A DNA stretch of 64,000 bases from Pseudomonas sp. JAI120 (GCF_014207255.1 NZ_JACHCZ010000001.1:2099378-2163377), one strand, 5' to 3'. Shown: positions 1 through 10,905, counted from the first letter of the stretch. Notes: generated from the sequence alone by a model not told the origin. Program-made: numbers and translations.

Positions 1-13
1 CGGAATCGGTCAT
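1..13 (-). CDS. Start of a truncated gene (possibly a DUF1285 protein)
   Basis: Only the first four codons are in the window, reading Met-Thr-Asp-Ser. They follow a strong Shine-Dalgarno AAGGAGA eight bases upstream, so a gene clearly begins here and runs off the left edge. It lies 16 bases after the stop of the lipoprotein gene, so the two are probably co-transcribed. From remembered Pseudomonas gene order it could be a DUF1285 protein, but nothing in the four codons proves this. Confidence 0.5.
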
Positions 14-29
14 GGTGTTCTCCTTGGTG

Positions 30-635
30 TTACTGATCGCCCATGCCCAGCAGGCCTCGGGCGTACTGCGCCAAGGGGCGGGCAATCAGATCTTCTGGCT
101 TGTTGTCGTGGAACGTCAGTAAACCGCCACGACTGCGAATACGTGCAGTATCAATCAAATACTGGGTGCTGGTCTCGATCAACATGATCTGGATCACCCC
201 GTTGTCCAGGCCAAGCCGGTCCAGCGCCTCTTGATCAGCCCATTCGTCGGCGTTGCCGATACGGTCATCGGCCTTGGCGAAGCGGCAGTACAGCAGGTAG
301 TGGGCACCCGCCGCACGGGCTTCGGCCATCGCCTGCTCGAGGCCTTCCGGCTGACGAGCGCGACGCACCATGGGGAAGTATTCGACGAAACCGTTGAAGG
401 CTTCCTCGGCCACCACGTTCGGCCGCGGGTAGGCGCTGCCGGGCGGTACGAAGGCGCCCTGGGCAATAAAGACAAAGGAATCCGGCTGTATGCGCACCGA
501 GGCGGTACGACGAGTATCGCTGTGGTCCAGCAGCCCGGCGTCGCTCATCTGATAACGGGTGCCTTCGGCCATATCGCTGACGGTCATGCAACCACTCAGC
601 GTCAACGACGCCAGCAACAAAACCAGACTACGCAT
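30..635 (-). CDS. DUF4823-type outer-membrane lipoprotein
   Basis: A predicted lipoprotein of 201 residues. The chosen ATG gives a short signal peptide (MRSLVLLLASLTLSGC) ending in a lipobox LSGC, with acylated Cys at residue 16. A GGAG Shine-Dalgarno lies about eight bases upstream. Longer upstream in-frame starts would bury this signal, so they are rejected. The mature part has no enzymatic motif I recognise; I place it in the DUF4823 family from memory of Pseudomonas proteins. It is followed after 16 bases by the truncated gene at the window edge. Function unknown; probably anchored in the envelope. Confidence 0.75.
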   Translation of the reverse strand: MRSLVLLLASLTLSGCMTVSDMAEGTRYQMSDAGLLDHSDTRRTASVRIQPDSFVFIAQGAFVPPGSAYPRPNVVAEEAFNGFVEYFPMVRRARQPEGLEQAMAEARAAGAHYLLYCRFAKADDRIGNADEWADQEALDRLGLDNGVIQIMLIETSTQYLIDTARIRSRGGLLTFHDNKPEDLIARPLAQYARGLLGMGDQ

Positions 636-720
636 CCTAATCCTCCAGAAGCCGGTGACGGAAAACCGGCGAATGGCCACGAGATGCAGAATCCGCGCCA
701 TTTGGAAACAACGCAGAACT

Positions 721-753
721 AAATGTGGGAGGGGGTTTGCCGCCTCCCACATT
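721..753. repeat. REP-like hairpin
   Basis: An inverted repeat with arms ATGTGGGAGG and CCTCCCACAT, a single degenerate copy of the GTGGGAGGGGG family seen elsewhere in the window. It sits between moaA and the lipoprotein gene and may also stop or stabilise transcripts. Confidence 0.7.
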
Positions 754-780
754 GGGTGATGTGTAATCTTGGGGATAGGG

Positions 781-1749
781 TCAGCCGCCGATGATCTTCA
801 TGACCGTCGCGCCGCCGGAGAAGGCCACTTCCTGTTTGTCGCCCAGGGCCTTCATCAGCAGGCCTTGCAGGGCCGGCAGCGCCTGGTGGCGGGGCTTGTC
901 CAACAGGTCGCCGACGTAGTGACGGTTGCTCGACGACAGGCAGCCATGCAGCCAGCCGGTCGACGACAACCGCAGCCGTGAACAGGTACGGCAGAACGGC
1001 ACGCTTTCGTTGGCGATCACGCCAAAGAAGCCTTTGCCCGGCACTTCGTAGCGCACCGCCGTGGCATCCACGGGAGCGTTGGCTTGCAGGTATTCGTAAT
1101 GTTCGCCGATCAGGCTGAGCAGTTGTTGCAGGCTGACGAACTGCTGCAGGAATGCATTGGAGTCCTTGGCCAGGTGGCCCATGCGCATCAACTCGATAAA
1201 ACGCAGCTCGTAACCACGCTCCAGGCAGTAGTCGAGCAGCGGCATCACCTGGTCGAGGTTCTGGCCGCGCAACGGCACCATGTTGACCTTGATCTTGATC
1301 CCGGCGGCGCGGGCCTGGTCCATACCATCGAGCACGGTGGCCAGGTCGCCGCCACGGGCGATGCTGCGAAAGGCATCGGCATCCAGGGTGTCAAGGGAGA
1401 CGTTGATACGGCGGATGCCGGCATCCACCAGCAGCGGCAGTTTGCGCGCCAGCAACTGGCCGTTGGTGGTCAGGCTGATATCGCTGAGGCCCATGCCGCC
1501 CACTGCGCCCATGAAGGCTTCCAGCTTGGGGCTGACCAGCGGTTCGCCGCCGGTGATGCGCAAGCGGTCGATACCCGCCGCTTCGATCAGGTAGGCCACG
1601 CCACGGGCCATGGCCTCCGCCGAGAGTTCGTCCTGGGCAGCCACCAGCCGCTTGCCGTTCGGCACGCAGTAGGTACACGCGTAATTGCAGGCTGAGGTCA
1701 GGCTGATCCGCAAATTGCGAAAACGCCTGCCTTGACGATCAACGATCAT
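781..1749 (-). CDS. moaA: GTP 3',8-cyclase (MoaA), molybdenum cofactor biosynthesis
   Basis: Radical-SAM enzyme that converts GTP to 3',8-cyclo-GTP, the first step of molybdopterin synthesis. Cys21, Cys25 and Cys28 form the CxxxCxxC cluster site. The ITGGEP SAM-binding motif follows. Cys253, Cys256 and Cys270 form the C-terminal substrate-binding cluster. The protein ends in the double glycine typical of MoaA. At 322 residues it has family length. No other mo-genes flank it; it stands between a TetR regulator and a lipoprotein. Pseudomonas genomes often carry two moaA copies, so this may be the secondary one. Confidence 0.9.
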   Translation of the reverse strand: MIVDRQGRRFRNLRISLTSACNYACTYCVPNGKRLVAAQDELSAEAMARGVAYLIEAAGIDRLRITGGEPLVSPKLEAFMGAVGGMGLSDISLTTNGQLLARKLPLLVDAGIRRINVSLDTLDADAFRSIARGGDLATVLDGMDQARAAGIKIKVNMVPLRGQNLDQVMPLLDYCLERGYELRFIELMRMGHLAKDSNAFLQQFVSLQQLLSLIGEHYEYLQANAPVDATAVRYEVPGKGFFGVIANESVPFCRTCSRLRLSSTGWLHGCLSSSNRHYVGDLLDKPRHQALPALQGLLMKALGDKQEVAFSGGATVMKIIGG

Positions 1750-1863
1750 GGATCACTCCGGCAGAGGAAGATTCGGGCGCACTGAAAACTGACTGATAAA
1801 TCAGCTTTTAGCAAGATCCTTGCCTGAGTATATTCCTGGGTTACTGCGCCTGGCAGTAAATCG

Positions 1864-2532
1864 TTACGTGGCTGGGGTTTCGACGGGGGCCGCTTCAACC
1901 AGTGCTGGCTCGCTGCTGTGTTTACGCTTGTTGCCCATGCGCACACCGATGTCCATCAGGAACTGGAAGAAGCCTTCCTGATCTTCCAGCACATTGCTCC
2001 AGAACGGCGAGTGGTACAGCGCCACGGCGCCGTGCACCAAGGCCCATGCAGCGCAGTAGTGGAAGTACGGTGGTACGTCTTCAAGCTTGCCTTCGCTGAT
2101 GCGCCCCTTGATCAGCAGGGTCAGGCGTTCGAAGTTCGAGGCGCGGATCTTGTGCAGCTCCTCGACCATCTCCGGCACTTGATGGCCCTTGACCACCTTC
2201 TCTTCCAGGCGGTCAAACAGACGGTAGCGCTGTGGGTCGCGCATACGGAACTCGAAGTAGGCACGGGACAGCGCTTCCTTGTCCTTGTCGACATCGGCCG
2301 AATGCAGCAGCTCGTTCAAGTCGCGCTCATAGTCGAGCATCAGGCGCAGGTAGATCTCGGCCTTCGACTTGAAGTGTTTGTAGATCGTGCCTTTGCCGAT
2401 ACCCACGGCATCCGCGATCATCTCGACGGTGACGCTGTCTTCGCCTTGTTCGAGGAACAACTTGAGTGCGGTGTCGAGAATTTCCTGCTCACGGCGGCGA
2501 AACTCACGGACCTTACGGGGTTCTTTGTGCAT
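1864..2532 (-). CDS. TetR/AcrR family transcriptional regulator
   Basis: A 222-residue regulator with an N-terminal TetR helix-turn-helix (about residues 15-60; IADAVGIGKGTIYKHFKSK is the recognition part) and an alpha-helical ligand/dimer domain. The start at MHKEPRKV is chosen because the 19 residues upstream are not TetR-like; its ribosome site is weak. It matches the TetR gene next to rgsA in P. aeruginosa (PA2957/2958 area, from memory). Target and ligand are unknown. It is separated from moaA by 114 bases with no clear terminator. Confidence 0.85.
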   Translation of the reverse strand: MHKEPRKVREFRRREQEILDTALKLFLEQGEDSVTVEMIADAVGIGKGTIYKHFKSKAEIYLRLMLDYERDLNELLHSADVDKDKEALSRAYFEFRMRDPQRYRLFDRLEEKVVKGHQVPEMVEELHKIRASNFERLTLLIKGRISEGKLEDVPPYFHYCAAWALVHGAVALYHSPFWSNVLEDQEGFFQFLMDIGVRMGNKRKHSSEPALVEAAPVETPAT

Positions 2533-2828
2533 GAGGAAGAGGTCTGCAAAGGTCGGAATAGGGAGGGTTGCGCAGGGCCACAAATACATGGCGATACGAT
2601 TTACCCAGTGCGAGGGATTATCCCGACTGAACGGTCGTTGGGCAACGTCTATGTGAACCCGCCCTGCACTTTACTTTCAGAGCGCCAACGATTTCATGCC
2701 TATCAGTCAGAAATAAAACGCAACAACTGCGCCCGTGCACCCGCCCAATGAGAACTCAAGCGAAGCGCATGTATTCCAAATCTGTTTAAAAAACGATCAG
2801 TCGTGACTGGACTGAATCAGATACTGAT

Positions 2829-2836
2829 CAATACTT
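2829..2836 (+). promoter_or_regulatory. Candidate sigma-S type -10 element for rgsA
   Basis: CAATACTT resembles the RpoS extended -10 (CTACACTT). It lies about seven bases before the start that a 118-nt RgsA transcript ending at the terminator would need. RgsA is known as RpoS-dependent; the assignment here is by motif and distance only. Confidence 0.45.
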
Positions 2837-2842
2837 GAACTG

Positions 2843-2960
2843 TCGGCGTGACATCTCCCCCAAGTGAAGCGCCGACCTGGGTACCGACGGACTGTGTGCC
2901 CTTGTTTTACTCCTAATGGTCTTAACCCGGATTCACCCCCCAGAACCCGGGTTTTTTTTG
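2843..2960 (+). ncRNA. rgsA: RgsA (P16) small RNA candidate
   Basis: An intergenic transcript unit of about 118 nt between the TetR gene and tatD. A sigma-S-like -10 lies in front, and it ends in a strong Rho-independent terminator (stem AACCCGG/CCGGGTT, eight T). Location next to tatD, length and promoter type all fit RgsA, the Hfq-binding stress RNA of Pseudomonas found between PA2958 and tatD. I matched it by position and architecture, not by alignment. Confidence 0.65.
2924..2959 (+). terminator. Rho-independent terminator of rgsA
   Basis: Stem AACCCGG at 2924-2930 pairs with CCGGGTT at 2947-2953 around a 16-base loop, followed by a run of eight T. It points rightwards and closes just before the convergent tatD stop. 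Confidence 0.85.
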
Positions 2961-2977
2961 CCTGCGATTCAGTCGTG

Positions 2978-3763
2978 TCAGGCAACTACATGGGCCAGAG
3001 GGAAGAGGCGCTTGAAGTTTTCGGTGGTCTGCTCGGCAAAGCGCTCATAGGACTCACCGCGCAGCATGGCCAGGTAATCCGCCACATCCCGTACATATTC
3101 AGGCAGGTTCGGTTTGCCACGATGGGGAATCGGCGCCAGGTACGGCGAATCGGTTTCCACCAGCAGGCGATCCGCCGGGACCTGGCGCGCCACGTCGCGC
3201 AGGGCATCGGCATTGCGGAACGTGACAATGCCCGACAAGGAAATATAGAAACCCAGGTCGAGTGCGGCCCTGGCCATGTCCCAATCCTCGGTAAAGCAAT
3301 GCAACACGCCGGCCTGGGGCAACGCGGCTTCGCGCAACAGGGCCAGGGTATCGGCACGGGCGCCACGGGTGTGGACGATCACCGGTTTGCCGGTTTGCCG
3401 GGCGGCCTGCAAATGCAGGCGAAACGAAGCCTGCTGCAACTCGGCGGCTTCCGGCTCGTAATGGTAGTCCAGGCCGGTTTCGCCAATGGCCACCACGCGC
3501 GGGTGATTGAGTTCGCCCAGCAGCCAGTCGAGGGCCGGGGCTTCGCCGGGCTTGAGGTCCAGCGGGTGGATACCCACCGAGCAATCCACATCGGCATAAC
3601 GCTCGGCCAGGGCTTTGACGTCGGCAGCATTTTCGGCGCTGACGCCAATGCATAGGAAATGCCCTACCCCACGCTGGCGTGCAGCGTCGAGGGCAGCATC
3701 AAGGGAGCCGCCGTGCTGGGTGAGGTCAAGGCGATCAAGGTGGCAATGGGAATCTACAAGCAT
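2978..3763 (-). CDS. tatD: TatD family metal-dependent hydrolase (3'-5' DNase)
   Basis: A 261-residue TIM-barrel hydrolase. His6 and His8 in SHCHLD form the first metal pair; GETGLDYHYE, VIVHTRGA, LHCFTED and the LVETDSPYLAP motif supply the remaining ligands. It is a YcfH/TatD-type nuclease, thought to act in DNA repair or turnover. It is last in the fabF-pabC-mltG-tmk-holB cluster. The gap to holB is only 63 bases, where P. aeruginosa has pilZ, and its own ribosome site is poor. Confidence 0.9.
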   Translation of the reverse strand: MLVDSHCHLDRLDLTQHGGSLDAALDAARQRGVGHFLCIGVSAENAADVKALAERYADVDCSVGIHPLDLKPGEAPALDWLLGELNHPRVVAIGETGLDYHYEPEAAELQQASFRLHLQAARQTGKPVIVHTRGARADTLALLREAALPQAGVLHCFTEDWDMARAALDLGFYISLSGIVTFRNADALRDVARQVPADRLLVETDSPYLAPIPHRGKPNLPEYVRDVADYLAMLRGESYERFAEQTTENFKRLFPLAHVVA

Positions 3764-3826
3764 AGGAAATTACGACTTAAGTCACGGAAAGTGTCTGGCC
3801 AACGATACACCCGTCGGCCAAGGAAA

Positions 3827-5450
<1,624 letters not shown>

Positions 5451-5460
5451 TTAGTCAGAG

Positions 5461-6582
5461 TCATTGCGGGCTTTGCGGCGCGGCGGCATCCGACGCGGGC
5501 TCGGCGGGTGCATCAGCAGGCGGCGTTACGTCTTCCGGCGGTTTGACCATCGGTGCCGGGCTTGAGCGGTAATCGGCACGGCGCTTGAGCTGGAACTCAC
5601 GCACGGCGGCATTATGCGCACCCAGGTCATCGGAGAAAATATGGCTACCGTCGCCACGGGCGACGAAATACAGGCTGCTGCCCGGCACCGGGTTCAACGC
5701 GGCATGGATCGCCTCGCGGCCGACCATGGCGATGGGTGTCGGCGGCAGACCGGCAACCATGTAGGTGTTGTAGGGGTTGGCTTCCTTGAGGTGCGCACGG
5801 GTCAACTTGCCGTTATAGCGCTCGCCCAGCCCGTAGATCACGGTCGGGTCGGTCTGCAGCAGCATGCCGATCTTCAGGCGGCGCACGAATACCCCGGCAA
5901 TCTGCCCGCGCTCTTCCGGCACACCGGTCTCTTTCTCCACCAGGGAGGCCATGATCAAGGCTTGATAGGGGTCGGTATAGGGCGCATCGGCAGCGCGCTT
6001 GCTCCACTCCTGGGCGAGCACATCATCCAGGCGGTTATAGGCTTTCTTCAGGAACTCGACATCGGTCATGCCGCGCACGAAGCGGTAGGTATCCGGGAAG
6101 AACCGCCCTTCGGGGAACACGCCGGGATGGCCGAGCTTGTCCATCACTTCACTGTCACTCAGGCCCGACAGGGTCTGCACGATCTTTTCATGCTTGGCCA
6201 GGGCCGAACGCACCTGACGGAAATTCCAGCCCTCCACCAGCGTCAGGCTGTATTGCACCACTTCGCCGCGCTGCCACAGGCCGATCAGGCCTTCGGCGGT
6301 CATGCCGGGGGTCATGCGGTATTCACCGCTGTGCAGCGGTTGGCCGTCGAGGTTGAAGCGCCAATACAGGCGCAACCAGAACGCGCCGTCGAGCACGCCA
6401 TCGGCTTCCAGGCGATTGAAGGTCCCGGTGGGCGTCGCCCCTGCCGGAACATCGAGCAATTGCTCCTGGGTCAGATTCAACGGCTGCTTCAAGGCAGCGT
6501 CGTATTTCCATGCGGAAAACCCCAACAGCAAAGCCGCCGAGAACAGACCGATCAGCAGCAGTACAACCAGTTTTCGTATCAA
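5461..6582 (-). CDS. mltG: Endolytic murein transglycosylase MltG
   Basis: Inner-membrane lytic transglycosylase that cuts nascent glycan strands. An N-terminal membrane segment (LVVLLLIGLFSAALLLGF) is followed by the YceG/LysM-like region and the catalytic domain with EKETG containing the active Glu. I choose the TTG start one base after the pabC stop, giving 373 residues starting at the membrane anchor. The only upstream ATG (position 6639) would overlap pabC by 56 bases and add a non-family extension. The C-terminus is a proline/alanine-rich tail. Confidence 0.85.
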   Translation of the reverse strand: MIRKLVVLLLIGLFSAALLLGFSAWKYDAALKQPLNLTQEQLLDVPAGATPTGTFNRLEADGVLDGAFWLRLYWRFNLDGQPLHSGEYRMTPGMTAEGLIGLWQRGEVVQYSLTLVEGWNFRQVRSALAKHEKIVQTLSGLSDSEVMDKLGHPGVFPEGRFFPDTYRFVRGMTDVEFLKKAYNRLDDVLAQEWSKRAADAPYTDPYQALIMASLVEKETGVPEERGQIAGVFVRRLKIGMLLQTDPTVIYGLGERYNGKLTRAHLKEANPYNTYMVAGLPPTPIAMVGREAIHAALNPVPGSSLYFVARGDGSHIFSDDLGAHNAAVREFQLKRRADYRSSPAPMVKPPEDVTPPADAPAEPASDAAAPQSPQ

Positions 6583-6583
6583 C

Positions 6584-7399
6584 TCAAATATCCAATAGCG
6601 CGCGAACAATGCCCTGCAGTTTACGGGTGAGCGGCCCAACCGACCAGCTCATCGCAGCGCATCCACGCACCGGCCAAATGCCATAAACGCTGTTGCATAC
6701 GAAGACTTCGTCGGCCTCGCGCAATTGCTCGAGACTGATGTCGACCACAGCCACCGGGACGCCCAGGGCTTGCGCCTGAGCCAGGATCTCGGCGCGCATG
6801 ACGCCTGCAACGCCGCAACGATTCAGATCAGCGGTTAGTAACAAGCCGTTACGCACCAGGAACAGGTTGCTGAATACGCCCTCAATGACACGCCCGGACA
6901 TATCCAGCATCAAACCTTCGGCATGTTCGGCATCCTGCCATTCAGCACGGGCGAGCACCTGTTCGAGGCGATTGAGGTGCTTGAGACCGGCCAGCAGCGG
7001 CTGCTCGGCCAAGCGGGTGGCACACGCAAACAGACGAACACCGTCGGTTCCATGGGCCGGGGGATAGGTCGCAGGCGGACTGCCCTGCAAGATACGACGC
7101 ACAGGGGCCTCGGGGTTGATGCCATAACCGCGCAGGCTGTCGCCGCGGGTGAGGATCAACTTGAGGACACCGTCGCCGAGAGCGGCGGCATAGGCCTGCA
7201 CTTCGCTGCGGACCAGCACTTGATCCACAACGAAAGCGAGGCGCCTGCAGCCCTCATCAAGGCGTTGCAGGTGACGGTCAAGCAGCACGGGCTGCCCGGC
7301 CTTGACGGCGACGGTCTCGAACAGGCCGTCACCGTACGCCAGGCCGCGATCTTTCAGGGGCACGCTGTCCGCTGGCTGACCGTCGACCCAGCTGTGCAT
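6584..7399 (-). CDS. pabC: 4-amino-4-deoxychorismate lyase
   Basis: PLP-dependent class-IV aminotransferase fold enzyme, releasing p-aminobenzoate and pyruvate for folate. Family motifs are DRGLAYGDGLFET near the N-terminus, VLKLILTRG with the likely PLP lysine, and GRVIEGVFSNLFLV in the C-terminal half. The ATG overlaps the fabF stop as TGATG, so translation is coupled; a GTG one codon earlier is possible. The gene order fabF-pabC-mltG-tmk-holB is conserved in gammaproteobacteria. Confidence 0.92.
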   Translation of the reverse strand: MHSWVDGQPADSVPLKDRGLAYGDGLFETVAVKAGQPVLLDRHLQRLDEGCRRLAFVVDQVLVRSEVQAYAAALGDGVLKLILTRGDSLRGYGINPEAPVRRILQGSPPATYPPAHGTDGVRLFACATRLAEQPLLAGLKHLNRLEQVLARAEWQDAEHAEGLMLDMSGRVIEGVFSNLFLVRNGLLLTADLNRCGVAGVMRAEILAQAQALGVPVAVVDISLEQLREADEVFVCNSVYGIWPVRGCAAMSWSVGPLTRKLQGIVRALLDI

Positions 7400-8643
7400 C
7401 ACCCGGCGAACCGGCGGAACACCAGGGAACCGTTGGTGCCACCGAAGCCGAACGAGTTGGAGATCGCAACGTCGATCGGCATCTGTTGCGGCTCATGCGG
7501 CACGAAGTTCAGGTCGCAGCCTTCGTCCGGCTCATCGAGGTTGATGGTCGGCGGAGCGACCTGGTCCTTGATGGCCATCACACTGAAGATCGCTTCTACC
7601 GCGCCCGCCGCACCCAACAGGTGGCCGGTCATGGACTTGGTGGAGCTGACCGCCAGCTTGTAGGCGTGTTCGCCGAACACCGACTTGATGGCTTCGGCTT
7701 CCGCCAAATCGCCAGTCGGGGTCGAGGTGCCATGGGCATTGATGTATTGCACCTGGTCTGCATTGACCTTGGCATCGCGCAAGGCGTTGGTGATGCAACG
7801 CGCAGCGCCGGCACCGTCGGACGGTGGCGAGGTCATGTGATAGGCGTCGCCGCTCATGCCAAACCCGATTAACTCGGCATAGATGGTGGCACCACGCGCC
7901 TTGGCGTGCTCCAACTCTTCGAGTACCAGGGCACCGGCACCGTCGGCCAGTACAAAGCCGTCACGGCCTTTGTCCCACGGGCGGCTGGCACGGGTCGGCT
8001 CGTCATTGCGGGTCGACAGTGCACGGGAGGCGCCAAAGCCGCCCATTCCCAGGCCGCAGGCCGCCATCTCAGCACCACCGGCGATCATCACGTCGGCTTC
8101 GTCATAGGCGATGTTACGCGCCGCCATACCGATGCAGTGGGTACCCGTGGTGCACGCCGTAGCAATGGCGTAGTTAGGCCCCTGCGCACCCAAGTGGATG
8201 GACAGGAAACCGGAAATCATATTGATGATCGAGCCAGGCACGAAGAACGGTGAAATTCGACGGGGCCCGGATTCGTGCAGCGTGCGGCTGGTTTCTTCGA
8301 TATTGGTCAAACCGCCAATACCCGAACCCATGGCCACGCCGATGCGCTCACGGTTGGCGTCGGTCACTTCCAGGCCAGCGTTACGCACTGCCTGAAAACC
8401 GGCTGCCAGGCCGTATTGAATGAACAGGTCGAGCTTGCGGGACTCTTTGATCGAGAGATATTCCTCGACATTGAACCCCTTTACCGAGCCGCCAAAACGG
8501 GTGGAATAGGCAGAAAGGTCCGTATGTTCGATCAGACCAATACCACTGCGGCCAGCCAGAATGCCCTGCCAACTGCTCGGCACATCCGTACCCAGTGGCG
8601 ACAACATACCCATACCGGTGACTACGACGCGTCTACGCGACAC
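7399..8643 (-). CDS. fabF: 3-oxoacyl-ACP synthase II (KAS II)
   Basis: Elongating condensing enzyme of fatty-acid synthesis, 414 residues. Nucleophile Cys164 lies in ATACTTGTH; His304 ([11 protein letters not shown]) and His341 (GHLLGAAGA) complete the thiolase-fold triad. It lies 127 bases downstream of acpP with a terminator hairpin in between. It is very probably FabF1, the housekeeping KAS II that also influences cis-vaccenate content. Confidence 0.95.
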   Translation of the reverse strand: MSRRRVVVTGMGMLSPLGTDVPSSWQGILAGRSGIGLIEHTDLSAYSTRFGGSVKGFNVEEYLSIKESRKLDLFIQYGLAAGFQAVRNAGLEVTDANRERIGVAMGSGIGGLTNIEETSRTLHESGPRRISPFFVPGSIINMISGFLSIHLGAQGPNYAIATACTTGTHCIGMAARNIAYDEADVMIAGGAEMAACGLGMGGFGASRALSTRNDEPTRASRPWDKGRDGFVLADGAGALVLEELEHAKARGATIYAELIGFGMSGDAYHMTSPPSDGAGAARCITNALRDAKVNADQVQYINAHGTSTPTGDLAEAEAIKSVFGEHAYKLAVSSTKSMTGHLLGAAGAVEAIFSVMAIKDQVAPPTINLDEPDEGCDLNFVPHEPQQMPIDVAISNSFGFGGTNGSLVFRRFAG

Positions 8644-8705
8644 AGCACTCTCCTTTTTCTAATGACGACACTTTGCTTCAGAGCTTACTTTTCATCAGCG
8701 CTAAA

Positions 8706-8742
8706 GAAAAAACCGCACGCCGTTACAGCAGTGCGGTTTTTC
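8706..8742 (-). terminator. Intercistronic terminator/attenuator between acpP and fabF
   Basis: AAAAAACCGCAC pairs with GTGCGGTTTTT around a 14-base loop, with A/T runs on both sides. It stands after acpP, so acpP mRNA can end here and fabF is made only by read-through or from its own promoter. This fits the very high need for acyl carrier protein. Confidence 0.8.
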
Positions 8743-8770
8743 CCTAACAGCAGGCGACGACTACAAACTA

Positions 8771-9007
8771 TTACGCCTGGTGGTTCGTAACGTAGTCGAT
8801 AGCAGCTTGAACAGTAGTGATTTTTTCAGCTTCTTCGTCCGGGATTTCGGTCTCGAATTCCTCTTCCAGAGCCATCACCAGCTCAACGGTGTCAAGGGAA
8901 TCGGCACCCAGGTCTTCTACGAAGGAAGCAGTGTTGACCACTTCTTCTTCTTTGACGCCCAGTTGCTCGGCAACGATTTTCTTGACGCGCTCTTCGATGG
9001 TGCTCAT
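8771..9007 (-). CDS. acpP: Acyl carrier protein
   Basis: A 78-residue acidic carrier. Ser37 in [10 protein letters not shown] takes the 4'-phosphopantetheine arm, which the PcpS-type transferase at 27.2 kb could supply. It lies between fabG and fabF as in most bacteria. A 191-base gap from fabG leaves room for its own promoter. Confidence 0.97.
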   Translation of the reverse strand: MSTIEERVKKIVAEQLGVKEEEVVNTASFVEDLGADSLDTVELVMALEEEFETEIPDEEAEKITTVQAAIDYVTNHQA

Positions 9008-9198
9008 ACCTTGTTTAACTCCTAATGGACAAATTCAGGCAGCTGGCCAGTGGGTAAGTGTATAGAAAGCCTTTTCAGCTTTTCAACTGAAAGCTTCACC
9101 CTGTACCCGGTTTGCCACCTGCCTATAAATTAAGTTGCAGCTTTATAACGGATTTTAGACAGCTCGTATGACATTTTTTTGAAGCGATCCGTCACAAT

Positions 9199-9942
9199 TT
9201 AACTCATGTACATCCCGCCGTTCACCGGGATTGTAGCCCCAGTCACGTATGCCGCACCGTCGGATGCCAGGAAAGTGACCACATTCGCGATCTCTTGAGC
9301 CTGGCCCAGACGGCCCAGCGGAATCTGCGTCAGCAACGCTTCACGCTGTGCTTCCGGCAGTTCGCGGGTCATATCGGTGTCGATGAACCCTGGGGCCACC
9401 GAATTGACCGTAATCGACCGCGAGCCGACCTCACGCGCCAATGCACGGCTGAAACCTTCCAGACCGGCCTTGGCGGCTGCATAGTTTACTTGGCCTGCGT
9501 TGCCCATGGCACCCACTACGGAGCCAATATTGATAATTCGACCCCAACGCGCCTTGGTCATGCCGCGCAAAACACCCTTGGACAGGCGAAACAGACTGTT
9601 CAGATTGGTATCGACCACGTCGTACCACTCGTCGTCTTTCATGCGCATCATCAGGTTATCGCGGGTGATACCAGCGTTATTCACCAGAATTGCCGGGGCG
9701 CCGAACTGTGCGGTGATCTCGGCCAAGACGGCAGCCACGGACTCATCGCTGGTCACGTTCAGCTCAAGGCCGGTGCCTTGTACGCCGTTTTCCTTCAGGG
9801 TCGCGGCGATACGCTCGGCGCCCGAGGCGGAAGTGGCGGTGCCAATCACGACGGCGCCCTGACGACCCAGCTCCAGGGCGATGGCCTGGCCAATGCCACG
9901 GCTCGCGCCGGTAACCAGTGCAACTTTACCTTGCAGACTCAT
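9199..9942 (-). CDS. fabG: 3-oxoacyl-ACP reductase
   Basis: NADPH-dependent short-chain dehydrogenase that reduces 3-ketoacyl-ACP. TGASRGIG binds the cofactor; NNAG at about 88-91, Ser141, Tyr154 and Lys158 (YAAAK) are the catalytic set. Length is 247. It follows fabD after 24 bases in the plsX-fabD-fabG-acpP order. Confidence 0.96.
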   Translation of the reverse strand: MSLQGKVALVTGASRGIGQAIALELGRQGAVVIGTATSASGAERIAATLKENGVQGTGLELNVTSDESVAAVLAEITAQFGAPAILVNNAGITRDNLMMRMKDDEWYDVVDTNLNSLFRLSKGVLRGMTKARWGRIINIGSVVGAMGNAGQVNYAAAKAGLEGFSRALAREVGSRSITVNSVAPGFIDTDMTRELPEAQREALLTQIPLGRLGQAQEIANVVTFLASDGAAYVTGATIPVNGGMYMS

Positions 9943-9966
9943 GCAGGCTTCTCCTAAGTTCGGGGA

Positions 9967-10905
9967 TCAGGCCAGCGCCGCACGAGCGGCAGCGAAGGCA
10001 TCCGGGGTATTGAGGTTGGCAGTCGACACGCCGTCGGCGCAGCGCTTGTTCAGGCCAGCCAGGACTTTGCCCGGGCCGCACTCGACCAGCTCGGTGGCGC
10101 CATTGGCAGCCAGGGTCTGGACCGACTCGACCCATCGCACAGGCTTGTAGAGTTGCTCCAGCAGGTCGCGCTTGAGGGTGTCGAGGTCGACGGCCACGGC
10201 CGCGCTGACGTTCTGCACCAGCGGGATCTGCGGCGCCTGCCAGTTGATGGCAGCGATGGACTCGGCAAAACGCTCGGCAGCCGGGCGCATCAGCTCGCAG
10301 TGCGACGGCACGCTCACCGGCAACGGCAATGCGCGCTTGGCACCACGTGCCTTGCAGCCCTCGATGGCACGCTCGACGGCCGCCTTGGCACCGGCGATCA
10401 CCACCTGGCCTGGGGAGTTGAAGTTTACCGCGCTCACCACTTCACCCTGGGCCGCTTCGGCACAGGCTTCGATTACGACAGCATCGTCCAGCCCCAGGAT
10501 AGCGGCCATCCCGCCCTGCCCGGCCGGAACGGCTTCCTGCATCAGCTGTCCACGACGCTCGACCAGCTTGACCGCTTCAGCAAGGGTCAGGCTGCCCGCC
10601 GCCACCAGGGCGCTGTATTCGCCCAGGCTATGACCGGCCACGAACGCCGGACGCGCACCGCCTTCGGCCAACCACAAGCGCCACAGGGCGATCGAAGCGG
10701 TCAGGATGGCTGGCTGGGTTTTATCGGTTTGATTGAGCTGCTCTTCCGGCCCCTGCTGGGTCAGCGCCCACAGGTCGTAACCCAGGGCCTCGGAAGCTTC
10801 CTTGAACGTGTCCAGGATCAGCGGGTATTGCGCGCCCAACTCGGCCAACATGCCGAGGGACTGCGAACCCTGCCCTGGAAAGACGAATGCGAGGGATGTA
10901 GACAT
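9967..10905 (-). CDS. fabD: Malonyl-CoA:ACP transacylase
   Basis: Transfers malonyl from CoA to ACP. FPGQGSQ near the N-terminus, nucleophile Ser93 in GHSLGEYSAL and the VPSHCELM His motif are present. Length 312 is standard. It lies 125 bases after plsX and 24 before fabG. Confidence 0.96.
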   Translation of the reverse strand: MSTSLAFVFPGQGSQSLGMLAELGAQYPLILDTFKEASEALGYDLWALTQQGPEEQLNQTDKTQPAILTASIALWRLWLAEGGARPAFVAGHSLGEYSALVAAGSLTLAEAVKLVERRGQLMQEAVPAGQGGMAAILGLDDAVVIEACAEAAQGEVVSAVNFNSPGQVVIAGAKAAVERAIEGCKARGAKRALPLPVSVPSHCELMRPAAERFAESIAAINWQAPQIPLVQNVSAAVAVDLDTLKRDLLEQLYKPVRWVESVQTLAANGATELVECGPGKVLAGLNKRCADGVSTANLNTPDAFAAARAALA

